Shown here: positions 1-8,676 of the stretch, piece after piece
Numbering within the stretch: the first letter of the stretch is position 1
How the letters are laid out: each line of letters begins with the position of its first letter
Assembly (NCBI RefSeq): GCF_014697575.1
Contig: NZ_JACJSC010000006.1
Location: 62,001 to 126,000 of the forward strand
Direction: 5' to 3'
Source: Planktothrix sp. FACHB-1365
Lineage (GTDB): Bacteria > Cyanobacteriota > Cyanobacteriia > Cyanobacteriales > Microcoleaceae
Length of the DNA: 64,000 bases
Notes under the pieces: generated by a model
The model's database searches: none
The model's input: only the letters and a program-made list of their open reading frames with translations
What the model was told of the DNA's origin: nothing
Made by a program: the position numbers and the translations under genes

Positions 1-290
1 TTTCCTAATACATAAACTTCCCCTTGATCAGGAGGTAAAAGTCCAGCAATTATTCGCAAAATCGTTGATTTTCCTGTTCCTGAAGGGCCAATAATTCCTA
101 ACGCTTCTCCCCGATAAATCGTTAAATCAACCTGCTCTAAAATTACTTGAGAACCAAAAGCCTTACTGACTCCTTTTAACTCAATTAAAGGTTCTAAGGA
201 TTCTGATCGTTTAGATAAGACCAAGTTATCTTTCAAATCCCTGGGTTCAACTTCAATTCGATGACTTTTTCCGGTTGTACTGTCTTTCAT
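1..290 (-). CDS. ABC transporter ATP-binding protein, 5' part only (Mkl/MlaF-like)
   Basis: This is the N-terminal ~96 residues of an ABC-type ATPase; the rest lies beyond the left edge. After a ~35-residue leader the ABC fold begins (LIELKGVSKAFGSQVIL), followed by a clear Walker A, GPSGTGKST, and the usual LRIIAGLLPPDQGEV stretch. The start is the ATG whose complement is at 288-290. ATPases of this type with a long N-terminal leader usually energise MCE/Mla-type lipid transporters in cyanobacteria; that assignment is inference, because the partner genes are outside the window. It is divergent from the yvcK gene, with ~225 bp between the starts that must hold both promoters. Confidence 0.8.
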   Translation of the reverse strand, partial: MKDSTTGKSHRIEVEPRDLKDNLVLSKRSESLEPLIELKGVSKAFGSQVILEQVDLTIYRGEALGIIGPSGTGKSTILRIIAGLLPPDQGEVYVLG

Positions 291-516
291 GATTTCGCTA
301 AACCCTTCTCATCATTGTACCTTTCACCCTATGCCCTTATTCTGAGCCTGAAGGGATAACCCTCATCCCCTTGATTTTTCCTTGGGGGAATCCTCAGAAT
401 AAGATAGAAAAATAGCCTTGTTAAGTTCAACTCTAGTCGTTATTTTACGGCCAGCCTCCCATACTGTATTGTAAATTGGTCGTCAAACCCTGCATATCCA
501 TCTGAGATCTATACCT

Positions 517-1893
517 ATGCCAACTGGTTCATTCAAACACACCCTTCGCAGGATGATGAAATTCAGACTCTATCTGGGTTTTTCCAACTCTCGTTCTCCT
601 CGGATGATTAACCAATGGTTTAAATGGTTAGCCCCCGGACTATTTGTAAAACGCTGGATGGCAATTAGTGCCACCGGGGTGTTAGTAACCAGTTTGGGGT
701 TAGCGATTTGGACGGGAATGACCCCAATTTATTACATCCTACAATTGCTGAAAAATTTCTTAGGATGGATTACCACTGTTATTCCCAATTATATTTCAGG
801 GCCATTGATGATTGCTTTGGGAATTCTTTTGATTCTGTGGAGTCAAACCCGGAGTTTAAATTCAATTAGTGAAGCGTTTCATCCGGCCGGAGATGAACAA
901 TTAATTGATCGATTATTAAGTCATCGTCGTTTATTACGGGGGCCGAAAATTGTAGCTATTGGAGGCGGAACTGGGTTATCGACTTTATTGCGAGGATTGA
1001 AAGAATATAGTGCTAATATTACCGCTATTGTTACGGTTGCTGATGATGGGGGTTCTTCAGGTCGATTACGTCGAGAAATGGGGGTTTTACCACCGGGAGA
1101 TATTCGCAATTGTTTAGCAGCTTTAGCGGATGAAGAACGATTATTAACGGAATTATTTCAATATCGATTTACGGCTGGAGATGGATTAACCGGACATAGT
1201 TTTGGGAATTTATTCTTAACGGCAATGTCAGAAATTGAAGGAGATTTAGAACAAGCAATTGCCGCCAGTTCTAAAGTTTTAGCCATTCGAGGTCAAGTTT
1301 TACCCGCCACTTTAACTGATGTTCATTTATGGGCAAAATTAGCCGATGGTCGGCGCATTCATGGGGAATCTAGTATTACCGAAGCGAAGGGAAAAATTGT
1401 TACCATTGGTTGTATTCCCCCGAATCCTCCTGCCTTACCCAAAGCCGTACAAGCGATTTTAGAGGCAGATTTTATTATTATCGGCCCAGGGAGTTTATAT
1501 ACCAGTGTGATTCCTAATTTATTAGTACCCGAAATTGCCGAAGCAGTAGCTTCTCGAAATGTTCCCCGGATTTATGTTTGTAATATTATGACTCAGCCGG
1601 GAGAAACGGACGGTTACAGTGTTTCGGATCATATTAAAGCCATTGATAAAGCTTGCGGTTATCAACTCTTTGATGCGGTGTTACTTCAAGGGACAGTTCC
1701 CCCAGCCCAAGCGTTAATTCGTTATGCTCAAGAAAATTCTCATCCGGTTGTATTAGATCGAGATCTTGTTAAACAATTAGGCCGAAGAATTGTGATGAGT
1801 AATATTATGGATGTTAACGAAAAGACTGGATATTTACGTCATAATCCCTATCGTTTAGCTCAAGTCTTATTACGCTGGTATAACAAAAACTAA
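517..1893 (+). CDS. yvcK: YvcK/CofD-like gluconeogenesis factor with N-terminal membrane anchor
   Basis: 458-residue member of the YvcK (UPF0052/CofD-like) family. The nucleotide-sugar binding core starts near residue 145 with [16 protein letters not shown], followed by [15 protein letters not shown] and [13 protein letters not shown], all family signatures. In firmicutes YvcK binds UDP-sugars and is needed for cell shape and growth on gluconeogenic carbon; the cyanobacterial role is not established. The first ~130 residues are not part of the core. They contain two hydrophobic stretches (about residues 45-68 and 80-108), so the protein is probably anchored in a membrane with the catalytic-like domain in the cytosol. 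The start is the ATG at 517. tsaE follows on the same strand after a 99-bp gap filled with palindromic repeats. Confidence 0.88.
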   Translation: MPTGSFKHTLRRMMKFRLYLGFSNSRSPRMINQWFKWLAPGLFVKRWMAISATGVLVTSLGLAIWTGMTPIYYILQLLKNFLGWITTVIPNYISGPLMIALGILLILWSQTRSLNSISEAFHPAGDEQLIDRLLSHRRLLRGPKIVAIGGGTGLSTLLRGLKEYSANITAIVTVADDGGSSGRLRREMGVLPPGDIRNCLAALADEERLLTELFQYRFTAGDGLTGHSFGNLFLTAMSEIEGDLEQAIAASSKVLAIRGQVLPATLTDVHLWAKLADGRRIHGESSITEAKGKIVTIGCIPPNPPALPKAVQAILEADFIIIGPGSLYTSVIPNLLVPEIAEAVASRNVPRIYVCNIMTQPGETDGYSVSDHIKAIDKACGYQLFDAVLLQGTVPPAQALIRYAQENSHPVVLDRDLVKQLGRRIVMSNIMDVNEKTGYLRHNPYRLAQVLLRWYNKN

Positions 1894-1897
1894 CCCG

Positions 1898-1968
1898 TAG
1901 TAAGCCCTTCAGGGCTTAGAGAGTCCTAAAGGACTCACTACAACGTAGTAAGCCCTTCAGGGCTTAAT
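1898..1968. repeat. Palindromic repeat pair in yvcK-tsaE gap
   Basis: Two copies of the 18-nt near-palindrome TAAGCCCTTCAGGGCTTA (1901-1918 and 1949-1966) flank a third hairpin, GAGTCCTAAAGGACTC (1921-1936). Each copy is preceded by GTAG. Such dyads are typical dispersed intergenic repeats of filamentous cyanobacteria. They could fold in the transcript and act as a terminator or processing site between yvcK and tsaE, but there is no T-run. Confidence 0.7.
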
Positions 1969-1992
1969 CCCTCTAAAATATTAACATAAAAT

Positions 1993-2460
1993 ATGACTCA
2001 ATTTTATCTACCCAACGCTGAAGCTACCCGTGAACTCGGAAAAAATTTAGGGCGATCGCTCCCGGCAAATAGTGTACTCTTATTACAAGGAAATTTAGGA
2101 GCCGGAAAAACTACTTTTGTTCAAGGTTTAGCCGCAGGTTTAGATATTTCTGAATCCATTGAAAGCCCGACATTTACCTTGATTAATGAATATACAACTG
2201 GGCGAATTCCTCTCTACCATTTGGACTTATATAGATTAGACCCCTCAGAAATTGAAGACTTGAATTTAGAGCAATATTGGGAAGGAATTGAAGTAGAACC
2301 GGGAATTGTTGCCATTGAATGGGCCGATCGTTTACCTTATAAACCCGAAAGTTATCTACAAATTGAATTAACCTATACAGAAACAGGGGATCGGATTGCG
2401 ACTTTATTGAATGTTGGTCAGGATAATGTTAACTGGGGTTCTAAGTTGGGGACTAATTAA
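1993..2460 (+). CDS. tsaE: tRNA threonylcarbamoyladenosine biosynthesis ATPase TsaE
   Basis: 155-residue TsaE (YjeE) protein. It is the ATPase partner of TsaB and TsaD in forming the t6A37 modification of ANN-decoding tRNAs. The P-loop is visible as LLLQGNLGAGKTTFVQGLA (residues ~29-47), followed by the family motif SPTFTLINEY and the conserved LYHLDLYRL and AIEWADR segments. Length matches the family. The ATG at 1993 gives a normal N-terminus (MTQFYLPNAEATRELG). The other t6A genes are not in the window. Confidence 0.93.
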   Translation: MTQFYLPNAEATRELGKNLGRSLPANSVLLLQGNLGAGKTTFVQGLAAGLDISESIESPTFTLINEYTTGRIPLYHLDLYRLDPSEIEDLNLEQYWEGIEVEPGIVAIEWADRLPYKPESYLQIELTYTETGDRIATLLNVGQDNVNWGSKLGTN

Positions 2461-2556
2461 TAAAATGCGATCGCAAAACAACTTTACAAAATTAACTTCT
2501 TATAAGATAATTTAAACAGATTGAATTCCAGTCTAACCGATTGCACAAATAACCCC

Positions 2557-3027
2557 ATGATTCACCCAGTAAAACCCTTAGTATTTATCGCAGCTTTTCT
2601 GTGTTTGAGTGCTGTTAGCATTCCTCTAACTGTTCAAGCTCAAACTAAAAGCAAAATTACTCTCAGCATTGACGGATTAAAAAATAAAAATGGACAAGTT
2701 TGTGTGAGTTTATTTGCAAGTAATAAAGGCTTTCCCAGTAATGGAGACGATGCGATTCAAAGTCGTTGTACCAGTATTACACAAGTTCCTGTGGTCATGA
2801 CCTTTGATAATTTACAACCGGGTAGTTATGCCATTGCGGTTCTTCATGATGCGAATAACGACAAAACAGCTAACCGTAATGGGTTAGGAATTCCCACCGA
2901 AGGATTTGGTTTCTCTAAAAATCCCGCTATTCTCACAGGGCCACCAAAATTTAATGATGCGGCTGTTGTTGTGGCAGGAGATAATACTAATATTAATATT
3001 AAATTGCAGTATTTATTTGGAGGTTAA
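2557..3027 (+). CDS. Secreted DUF2141-domain protein
   Basis: Predicted exported protein of ~156 residues. It starts with a signal peptide: a short basic N-terminus (MIHPVKP), a hydrophobic core (LVFIAAFLCLSAVSIPLTV) and an AQA cleavage-like site. The mature part carries the DUF2141 pattern, KITLSIDGLKNKNGQVCVSL ... GSYAIAVLHDANNDKTANRN ... GIPTEGFGFSKNP. This is a small beta-sandwich domain found in the periplasm of many bacteria and has no assigned function. I chose the ATG at 2557 over an in-frame TTG at 2521, because the extra residues would precede the signal peptide and are not hydrophobic. Confidence 0.8.
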   Translation: MIHPVKPLVFIAAFLCLSAVSIPLTVQAQTKSKITLSIDGLKNKNGQVCVSLFASNKGFPSNGDDAIQSRCTSITQVPVVMTFDNLQPGSYAIAVLHDANNDKTANRNGLGIPTEGFGFSKNPAILTGPPKFNDAAVVVAGDNTNINIKLQYLFGG

Positions 3028-3098
3028 GGATGAATTTAGGTTATATCCCGATTAATATGATATGATTAGAATCAGGTTAACCTTGAAACTCTTTAGGT

Positions 3099-4445
3099 AT
3101 GTATATTGAGGAACTTCATCTCCAAAATTTTAGAGGATTTAAAGAATTAAAGCTTCAGTTTCCCCGTAACTTAGCTGTTATTATTGGTGTGAATGGTTCG
3201 GGGAAATCTTCTATTTTAGATGCGATCGCTATTTTTTTATCAATTTTATCAATTTATATCAATCAACCACAGTTAAAAAGACGACGAAAAAACTCAACAT
3301 TAAGTGATCAAACAGGGTTGACAGAAGATGATATTTATATCAATGCTCAAGAATCTGAAAATTTAATTCAGGTTATTATTGAACCTCATCAAAAAATTTC
3401 ATGGTCAATTAGAAAAAGTAAAGATAATTCAACCATTAAACAAGTTGAAGCAGAAGAATTATTAAGTCATATAAAAAATACTTTAGAAGCTTTAGAGCAA
3501 AATCCATCCTTAAGTCTCCCAGCATTGGTCTATTATAAAACTAATCGAATGGTTGTAACACCTTCATCTGCGCTAAGATGGGATTTACTAACAACAGCTA
3601 TTAGACAAGGAAACCAAATCAATGCTTATGAAGGAGCTTTTTCAAACCAAGTGAATGATTTTAAAGATTTCTTTGGATGGTTTAAAGCGGAAGAAGATTA
3701 TGAAAATGAAATTCGTTTAAGAGAAAATACAAATTATAGAAATAAAAATTTAGAAATTGTGAGAATTGCCATTACAAAATTCTTGAATAACTTTCCTAAA
3801 ACCCATTTTGATAATCTTCATGTTGTCCGGGTAAGTACAGATCAAAAATTGAGAAAGCTCCGAGTTAATCCAACTTTTACTATAGAAAAAAATGGTCAAC
3901 CTTTTAAACTAGAGAAACTATCAGATGGCGAAAAAATGCTGTTAATGGTTGTAACAGATTTAGCCAGACGATTAGCAATTCTTAACCCATCGGTGGAAGA
4001 ACCTGCAAAAGTATTAGAAGGAAAAGGGATTGTTTTAATTGATGAAGTTGACTTACATCTACATCCCCAATGGCAAAGAATTGTTGTTCCAGCATTAACT
4101 AATACCTTCCCTAATTGCCAATTTATCGTTACTACACACTCACCGCAAGTATTAAGCCAAGTTCATAAAGAAAATGTGTTCATCTTAGAAAATTATGAAC
4201 TTATTGAAGAGACTCCTTATACTTTTGGAAAAGATAGTAATTCAATCCTTTATGAACTGATGGGAGTTACAGAACGTCCGCTTGAAGTTCAACAACAGTT
4301 AGATGAATGCTTCCAACTGATTGATAATAACAAAATTAAAGAAGCAAAGATAAAGTTACAAAACTTAACAAGTTTATTGGGAGAAGACGATCCAGAATTG
4401 GTTAGAGCTTACACCCTAATTAATTTTTTTAACCGAAAAGAATGA
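3099..4445 (+). CDS. ptuA: Septu-like defence ATPase (PtuA-type AAA/ABC ATPase)
   Basis: 448-residue ABC-type AAA ATPase of the SMC/RecF-like class seen in phage-defence systems. It shows Walker A GVNGSGKSSILDAIA (residues ~30-44), the signature-like LSDGEKMLLMVVTDLARR, Walker B GIVLIDEVDLHLHPQWQR and the H-loop FIVTTHSPQVLSQ. The middle is a long helical insertion. The stop overlaps the start of the next gene by four bases (ATGA, 4442-4445), so the pair is translationally coupled. An ATPase coupled to an HNH protein of the TIGR02646 type is the composition of the Septu system (PtuA/PtuB). In Septu the ATPase controls the nuclease partner. No reverse transcriptase lies upstream, so this is not the retron-associated version. 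The gene symbol is by analogy. Confidence 0.72.
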   Translation: MYIEELHLQNFRGFKELKLQFPRNLAVIIGVNGSGKSSILDAIAIFLSILSIYINQPQLKRRRKNSTLSDQTGLTEDDIYINAQESENLIQVIIEPHQKISWSIRKSKDNSTIKQVEAEELLSHIKNTLEALEQNPSLSLPALVYYKTNRMVVTPSSALRWDLLTTAIRQGNQINAYEGAFSNQVNDFKDFFGWFKAEEDYENEIRLRENTNYRNKNLEIVRIAITKFLNNFPKTHFDNLHVVRVSTDQKLRKLRVNPTFTIEKNGQPFKLEKLSDGEKMLLMVVTDLARRLAILNPSVEEPAKVLEGKGIVLIDEVDLHLHPQWQRIVVPALTNTFPNCQFIVTTHSPQVLSQVHKENVFILENYELIEETPYTFGKDSNSILYELMGVTERPLEVQQQLDECFQLIDNNKIKEAKIKLQNLTSLLGEDDPELVRAYTLINFFNRKE

Positions 4446-5077
4446 AGCGAATTATTAAAAGAACAGAACCCTCTTGTTTGTTGAAATATCGGCAAACTGC
4501 AAATGCAACCTATGAGGATTATCGACCAAAAGACGCCCTCAAAAAAGCATTACTGAAAGAACAAGGTTATATTTGCTGTTATTGTATGAAACGGATTTAC
4601 GAAGAGAACATGGAAATTGAACACTTCCAACCCCAATCCATTGATAAACATCCAGAATTACAGTTAGATTATCGCAATTTGTTAGGTTCTTGTCAAGGAA
4701 ATCGAGGAAAACCTCAACAGATTCAACATTGTAATGCTCGGAAAGGGGATAAAGAAATAACATTAAATCCTGCTGACCCTCAAAGGAATTGCGAGGATTC
4801 TATTAAGTATGGAAGTGATGGAAAAATTTATTCAGATGATACAACAATTAATCATGAGTTGGATAATATTCTAAATCTTAATAATCAAACATTAAAAACT
4901 AACCGAAAAAAAGTTCTTGAAACAATTATTGATGAGTTAAATAAAAGATTTCCAGGAAAAATATGGTCTAAAGAATTCTTGCGAAAAAAACTTAATGAAT
5001 GGCAAAATAAAAATAAAAAAGGGCAATATAATGAGTATTGCCAGTTTGTTATTTACTATTTAAGTAAGCGGTTATAA
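4442..5077 (+). CDS. ptuB: Septu-like HNH endonuclease (PtuB-type, TIGR02646 family)
   Basis: 211-residue HNH nuclease. The zinc-knuckle/His-metal core is visible: CCYCMKRI (residues ~42-49), MEIEHFQPQS with the HNH His, then LDYRNLLGSCQGN and HCNARKGDKEITLNPADP. This order is typical of TIGR02646-family effectors paired with a defence ATPase. The C-terminal half is helical and lysine-rich, possibly for partner or nucleic-acid contact. The start overlaps the ATPase stop. The target (tRNA, phage or host DNA) cannot be read from sequence. All expected core residues appear intact, so the module looks functional, unlike the RloAB locus at 11.8 kb. The pair lies between a secreted-protein gene and pyrC with no mobile-element remains visible. 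Confidence 0.72.
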   Translation: MKRIIKRTEPSCLLKYRQTANATYEDYRPKDALKKALLKEQGYICCYCMKRIYEENMEIEHFQPQSIDKHPELQLDYRNLLGSCQGNRGKPQQIQHCNARKGDKEITLNPADPQRNCEDSIKYGSDGKIYSDDTTINHELDNILNLNNQTLKTNRKKVLETIIDELNKRFPGKIWSKEFLRKKLNEWQNKNKKGQYNEYCQFVIYYLSKRL

Positions 5078-5095
5078 GATATTCATCAGTACATC

Positions 5096-6433
5096 CTAAG
5101 ACGCATCAAACCTTAAGGCTTTCCCACAAACATTAGAACAAATTCGTCCTGACTCATAAACCACTTTTCCCCCAACAAGGGTATATTCTGGCCATCCGGT
5201 TAACTCCCACCCTTCAAAGGGACTCCAACCACATTTTGTTAACAATTCTTCCCGCAAAACTGGACGATAATTCTCTAAATCTACTAACACTAAATCCGCA
5301 TCATAACCCACTTCTATTTTCCCTTTATTCGGTATTTTATACGCTTTTGCTACAGCCGTAGACATCCAATTAGAGACTTGTTGAACCGTGCATTTTCCCG
5401 CCATTGCTTGTGTTAACATTAAGGGTAAAGAAGTCTCAACTCCGGGCATTCCCGATGGCGTATTCGGATAACCTTTAGCCTTTTCTTCTAACGTATGGGG
5501 GGCGTGATCTGTGGCGATAAAATCAATTACACCATCTAATAATGCTTGCCATAATATTTCATTGTCTTGCGGCGATCGCAATGGCGGATTCATTTGGGCT
5601 AAAGTTCCTATTTGATCATAAGCATTAATATTTAATAATAAATGCTGAGGGGTGACTTCTGCCGTTACCCATTCCGGTTTATCTTGACGTAATAACTCCG
5701 CTTCGTCTCCTGTTGATAAATGCAGAATATGTAATCGCCGTTGATATTTTTTAGACAATTTTAAGGCGAGTTGAGTCGCTTGTAAGGCAGCTAAATTATC
5801 TTGAATGGTAGAATGAATGGCTGGATCAGTTATTCCGGCAAATTCTTGACGACGTTGATTAATTCGAGCTTGATCTTCTGCATGAACCGCAATTAAGCGA
5901 TCGCCTTTTGCAAAAATACCGTCTAATATTTCTTCTTGAGAAACCAATAAATCTCCGTGCATCGACCCCATAAATATTTTAATCCCTGGAGTCGGATTAG
6001 CTTCTAATAAATCCGGTAAATTTTCGGCTGTCGCCCCAATAAAAAAGCCATAATTAACAATACATTTTTCAGAAGCCCGTCTTAATTTATCATCTAAATT
6101 GGCTTGCGTTGTTGTTAAGGGGCGGGTATTGGGCATTTCTAAAAAAGAAGTTACGCCTCCTTTTGCACAAGCACAACTCGCCGTAAATAAATCTTCCTTA
6201 TATTCTAAACCGGGTTCGCGGAAATGCACCTGCGGATCAATTACACCCGGTAATAAAGTTAACCCTTCTGCATCAATAATTTCCCAATCATCGACCCCGA
6301 AAGTATGATGATCAATGTCAGGAGCAACCTCAACAATTTTATCATCCAGAATGACGACATCTCCGAGCAGAAAATCACCATTCGGTAACAAAATCTGAGC
6401 TTGATGAATGAAGACACCACAAGAATTAGACAT
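5096..6433 (-). CDS. pyrC: Dihydroorotase
   Basis: Dihydroorotase for the third step of pyrimidine synthesis (N-carbamoyl-L-aspartate to dihydroorotate). Metal-site segments are present: DPQVHFREPG, GIKIFMG with the probable carbamylated Lys, HILHLSTGDEAE, TAEVTPQHLLL and FIATDHAPHT with the catalytic Asp. The first His of the usual HxH is Gln (QVH), a variant found in one branch of the family, so I still expect activity. I start at the ATG at 6433 (MSNSCGVFIHQAQIL), giving 445 residues; an in-frame ATG at 6505 would add 24 residues with no homology-like content. It is divergent from lepB, and a second, degenerate dihydroorotase-like gene lies 0.8 kb away on the same strand. Confidence 0.87.
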   Translation of the reverse strand: MSNSCGVFIHQAQILLPNGDFLLGDVVILDDKIVEVAPDIDHHTFGVDDWEIIDAEGLTLLPGVIDPQVHFREPGLEYKEDLFTASCACAKGGVTSFLEMPNTRPLTTTQANLDDKLRRASEKCIVNYGFFIGATAENLPDLLEANPTPGIKIFMGSMHGDLLVSQEEILDGIFAKGDRLIAVHAEDQARINQRRQEFAGITDPAIHSTIQDNLAALQATQLALKLSKKYQRRLHILHLSTGDEAELLRQDKPEWVTAEVTPQHLLLNINAYDQIGTLAQMNPPLRSPQDNEILWQALLDGVIDFIATDHAPHTLEEKAKGYPNTPSGMPGVETSLPLMLTQAMAGKCTVQQVSNWMSTAVAKAYKIPNKGKIEVGYDADLVLVDLENYRPVLREELLTKCGWSPFEGWELTGWPEYTLVGGKVVYESGRICSNVCGKALRFDAS

Positions 6434-6567
6434 AATTGGCTTTATCCCATCTACTATTAAACGATTTAACCTCAAATTTGTCTTTTGATCATCAGGAACT
6501 TTCATTCCCCAATTTCAGACAAATTTGATATGATGAATGTAGTTTCTTGTCCAGTGATCCGTTGCGT

Positions 6568-7170
6568 ATGAGTAGCCCGCCCAATCAAGAGCCAAATCCC
6601 GTTAAACCTTCCCCTCAACAGCAAGAGAACCCTTGGGTAGAAATCCTCAAAACCATTACTTTGAGCATCTTTTTGGCGTTAGGCATTCGCACCTTTGTTG
6701 CTGAAGCTCGCTACATTCCCTCTGGGTCAATGTTACCAACTTTGGAAATTAATGATCGATTGATTATTGATAAAGTTGGCTATAAGTTGGGAGAACCCCA
6801 TCGGGGTGATGTGGTGGTGTTTAGCCCCACAGAGGAACTCAAAAAACAATATAAAGATGCGTTTATCAAAAGAATTATCGGTTTACCCGGGGAAACGGTG
6901 GAGGTAAAAAATGGGTTAGTGTTTATTAATGGTGAACCTCTCCCGGAAAAATATATTGCGGAAAAACCTCAATATAATTGGGGGCCAGGAACAGTCCCAG
7001 ATGGCCAGTATTTAGTGCTCGGTGATAACCGTAATAATAGTTACGATAGCCATTATTGGGGTTTTGTCCCCCGTGAAAATATTATCGGTCGAGCTACGGT
7101 TCGTTTTTGGCCTCCTGACCGCATGGGTGGACTGGGTGATCCTGATTATCCCCCCGATGAACAAAAATAA
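6568..7170 (+). CDS. lepB: Signal peptidase I
   Basis: Type I signal peptidase (S26 family), ~200 residues, which removes signal peptides from exported proteins at the membrane. A proline-rich N-terminus precedes one membrane segment (ILKTITLSIFLALGIRTFV). The catalytic Ser motif follows as IPSGSMLPTL, then DRLIIDKVGYK, the catalytic Lys in FIKRIIGLPGETVEV, and the box LGDNRNNSYDSHYWGFVP. I prefer the ATG at 6568 over the TTG at 6547. It is convergent with the dihydroorotase paralogue, with a shared hairpin terminator between the stops. Confidence 0.92.
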   Translation: MSSPPNQEPNPVKPSPQQQENPWVEILKTITLSIFLALGIRTFVAEARYIPSGSMLPTLEINDRLIIDKVGYKLGEPHRGDVVVFSPTEELKKQYKDAFIKRIIGLPGETVEVKNGLVFINGEPLPEKYIAEKPQYNWGPGTVPDGQYLVLGDNRNNSYDSHYWGFVPRENIIGRATVRFWPPDRMGGLGDPDYPPDEQK

Positions 7171-7192
7171 TAAAATAATAAAATCAAGACGG

Positions 7193-7250
7193 TTTCTAGG
7201 TTAAATTATAAACCCTGAGTCTTACATTTAGCCTAGAAATTTCTGTTTTT
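7193..7250. terminator. Bidirectional hairpin terminator between lepB and the pyrC paralogue
   Basis: TTTCTAGGTTAAAT (7193-7206) pairs with ATTTAGCCTAGAAA (7226-7239) in a 14-bp stem with one wobble and a 19-nt loop, followed by TTTCTGTTTTT. It lies between two convergent stops, so it probably ends transcription from both sides. Confidence 0.7.
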
Positions 7251-7253
7251 ATC

Positions 7254-8609
7254 CTAAGTTTGGGGCGACCAAGTTTGTACAACTCGACCTGTAATTTTTT
7301 GTCCCAACCAAGGGGTATTAATAGAGCGAGATTTCAGGGTATTTGCATTCACTATCGAAGGCTGTTGAGGGTCAAATAATATCATTTCTGCGGGTTGGTC
7401 GGGTTGAATAGAAGGGGGTGTTTGTTGTAAACAAAGAGCAGGTTGACTGCTTAAGACTCGCCATAAATCTAAGGCTGACCATTGCCCAGATTCTACAAAG
7501 GTTTTCCATAATAAGGGTAATGCTAATTCTAAGCCAATGGCACCCGGAGGAGCGTCGGAAAAAGCGACGGTTTTTTCTTCATAAGAATAGGGAGTATGAT
7601 CAATAGCGATCGCATCAATAACTCCCGTTTCAATTCCTTGAATTAAAGCCTTTTGATCCGAGGGATTTCCTAAAGGCGGATCTAATCTTAAGTTAGGATC
7701 ATAGGGGAGAGGAATAGAATTAACAACAGTTAGATTTTCTAAGGTTTCAGCATCTTCTAACGGTTGATTCCAAATGCGATTAATGGATGTTGTATTTAAT
7801 AATAAGTGCATCCAGGTGGTACTGGCTGTAATCGGTAAATTCCGGGCTTTAGCTTGAGCAATTAATTCCACACTTCGCGCCGTAGAAACCCGCATAATAT
7901 GAACGGGGGTTTTTGTGACTTCAACTAATTCTAATATAGCGGCTAAGGCTGCGGTTTCAGCATAGTCTGGTATTCCGGGTAAACCGGATAAGATAGAATC
8001 ATGACCTTCTCGCATGACTCCATTAACCACTAATGTGCGATCGCAAGGATAGAAGGCTAAGGGTTTATTTAAAGGTTTTAAATATTCTAATATTCTTCGT
8101 AATAAGGCTAAATTTTGTAACGGTTGACCATCGGCAAAACCGACAACACCTGCATTAGCTAATTCGCTAAATTCTGTCATGTTTTGACTCGCAACATCTT
8201 GGGTGAATGCACCCCAAAAATGTAAGTTTGGAACCGAAAATCCAGAATTTATAGAAACTTTCTGAGATTGTTCTTTTAATAAGGTTACTGTTGCTGGATT
8301 ATCAATAGCGGGAATCGTATTAGGTAAAATCGCTAACCGAGTAAATCCTCCGGCTGCGGCAGCATTTAATAAGGTATTTAAAGTTTCCCGTTCTTCAAAT
8401 CCGGGTTCTCCACTATGACTATATAAATCAACTAATCCAGTACCTAAAATCAACCTTTCGCTATTAATAATTTGGGTATTTTCCGGGTAATCATTAATAT
8501 AAGATTCAATGGTCTTAATATAACCATCCATCACTAAAACATCAGCAATTTGATCTCGTTTAGAAACCGGATCAATCACACGAACTTGCTTTAACAGTTG
8601 ACAATTCAT
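7254..8609 (-). CDS. Dihydroorotase-like paralogue, probably non-catalytic (PyrC'-type)
   Basis: 451-residue cyclic amidohydrolase fold related to dihydroorotase. The normal HxHFREPG motif reads DLYSHSGEPG, so the first metal His is Tyr. The segment holding the carbamylated Lys is replaced (VVGFADGQP), and HxxHxST is HIMRVST. Only the terminal Asp region, AIAIDHTPYSYEEK, is close to consensus. Such proteins (PyrC' of pseudomonads) are structural partners of aspartate carbamoyltransferase rather than enzymes, and a similar role here is inference. The ATG at 8609 gives a normal N-terminus (MNCQLLKQVRVIDPVS). It ends near the hairpin shared with lepB. The gap to the gene upstream is filled by a heptamer repeat array. 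Confidence 0.75.
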   Translation of the reverse strand: MNCQLLKQVRVIDPVSKRDQIADVLVMDGYIKTIESYINDYPENTQIINSERLILGTGLVDLYSHSGEPGFEERETLNTLLNAAAAGGFTRLAILPNTIPAIDNPATVTLLKEQSQKVSINSGFSVPNLHFWGAFTQDVASQNMTEFSELANAGVVGFADGQPLQNLALLRRILEYLKPLNKPLAFYPCDRTLVVNGVMREGHDSILSGLPGIPDYAETAALAAILELVEVTKTPVHIMRVSTARSVELIAQAKARNLPITASTTWMHLLLNTTSINRIWNQPLEDAETLENLTVVNSIPLPYDPNLRLDPPLGNPSDQKALIQGIETGVIDAIAIDHTPYSYEEKTVAFSDAPPGAIGLELALPLLWKTFVESGQWSALDLWRVLSSQPALCLQQTPPSIQPDQPAEMILFDPQQPSIVNANTLKSRSINTPWLGQKITGRVVQTWSPQT

Positions 8610-8628
8610 ATTCAGAATAAAACAGTTA

Positions 8629-8676
8629 AACTGATAACTGATAACTGATAACTGATAACTGATAACTGATAACTAT
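8629..8676. repeat. Heptamer repeat array (ATAACTG)n
   Basis: About six tandem copies of ATAACTG, the complement of CAGTTAT, lie between the dihydroorotase paralogue and the phosphatase gene. The array touches the phosphatase stop region. It has the form of short tandemly repeated repetitive (STRR) elements known from heterocystous and filamentous cyanobacteria. The same heptamer recurs at 35.7, 40.7-41.0, 41.4-41.6 and 52.3 kb. Confidence 0.85.

Noticed and set aside
3027-3098. Retron RNA upstream of the Septu-like pair
   Set aside because: Only 71 bp separate it from the preceding gene and no reverse transcriptase is present.
4539-4763. 74-residue minus-strand frame inside the HNH gene
   Set aside because: Shadow of the HNH coding sequence in the opposite strand.
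6434-6505. Longer start for dihydroorotase at 6505
   Set aside because: The 24 extra residues have no family content; the ATG at 6433 fits the usual N-terminus.
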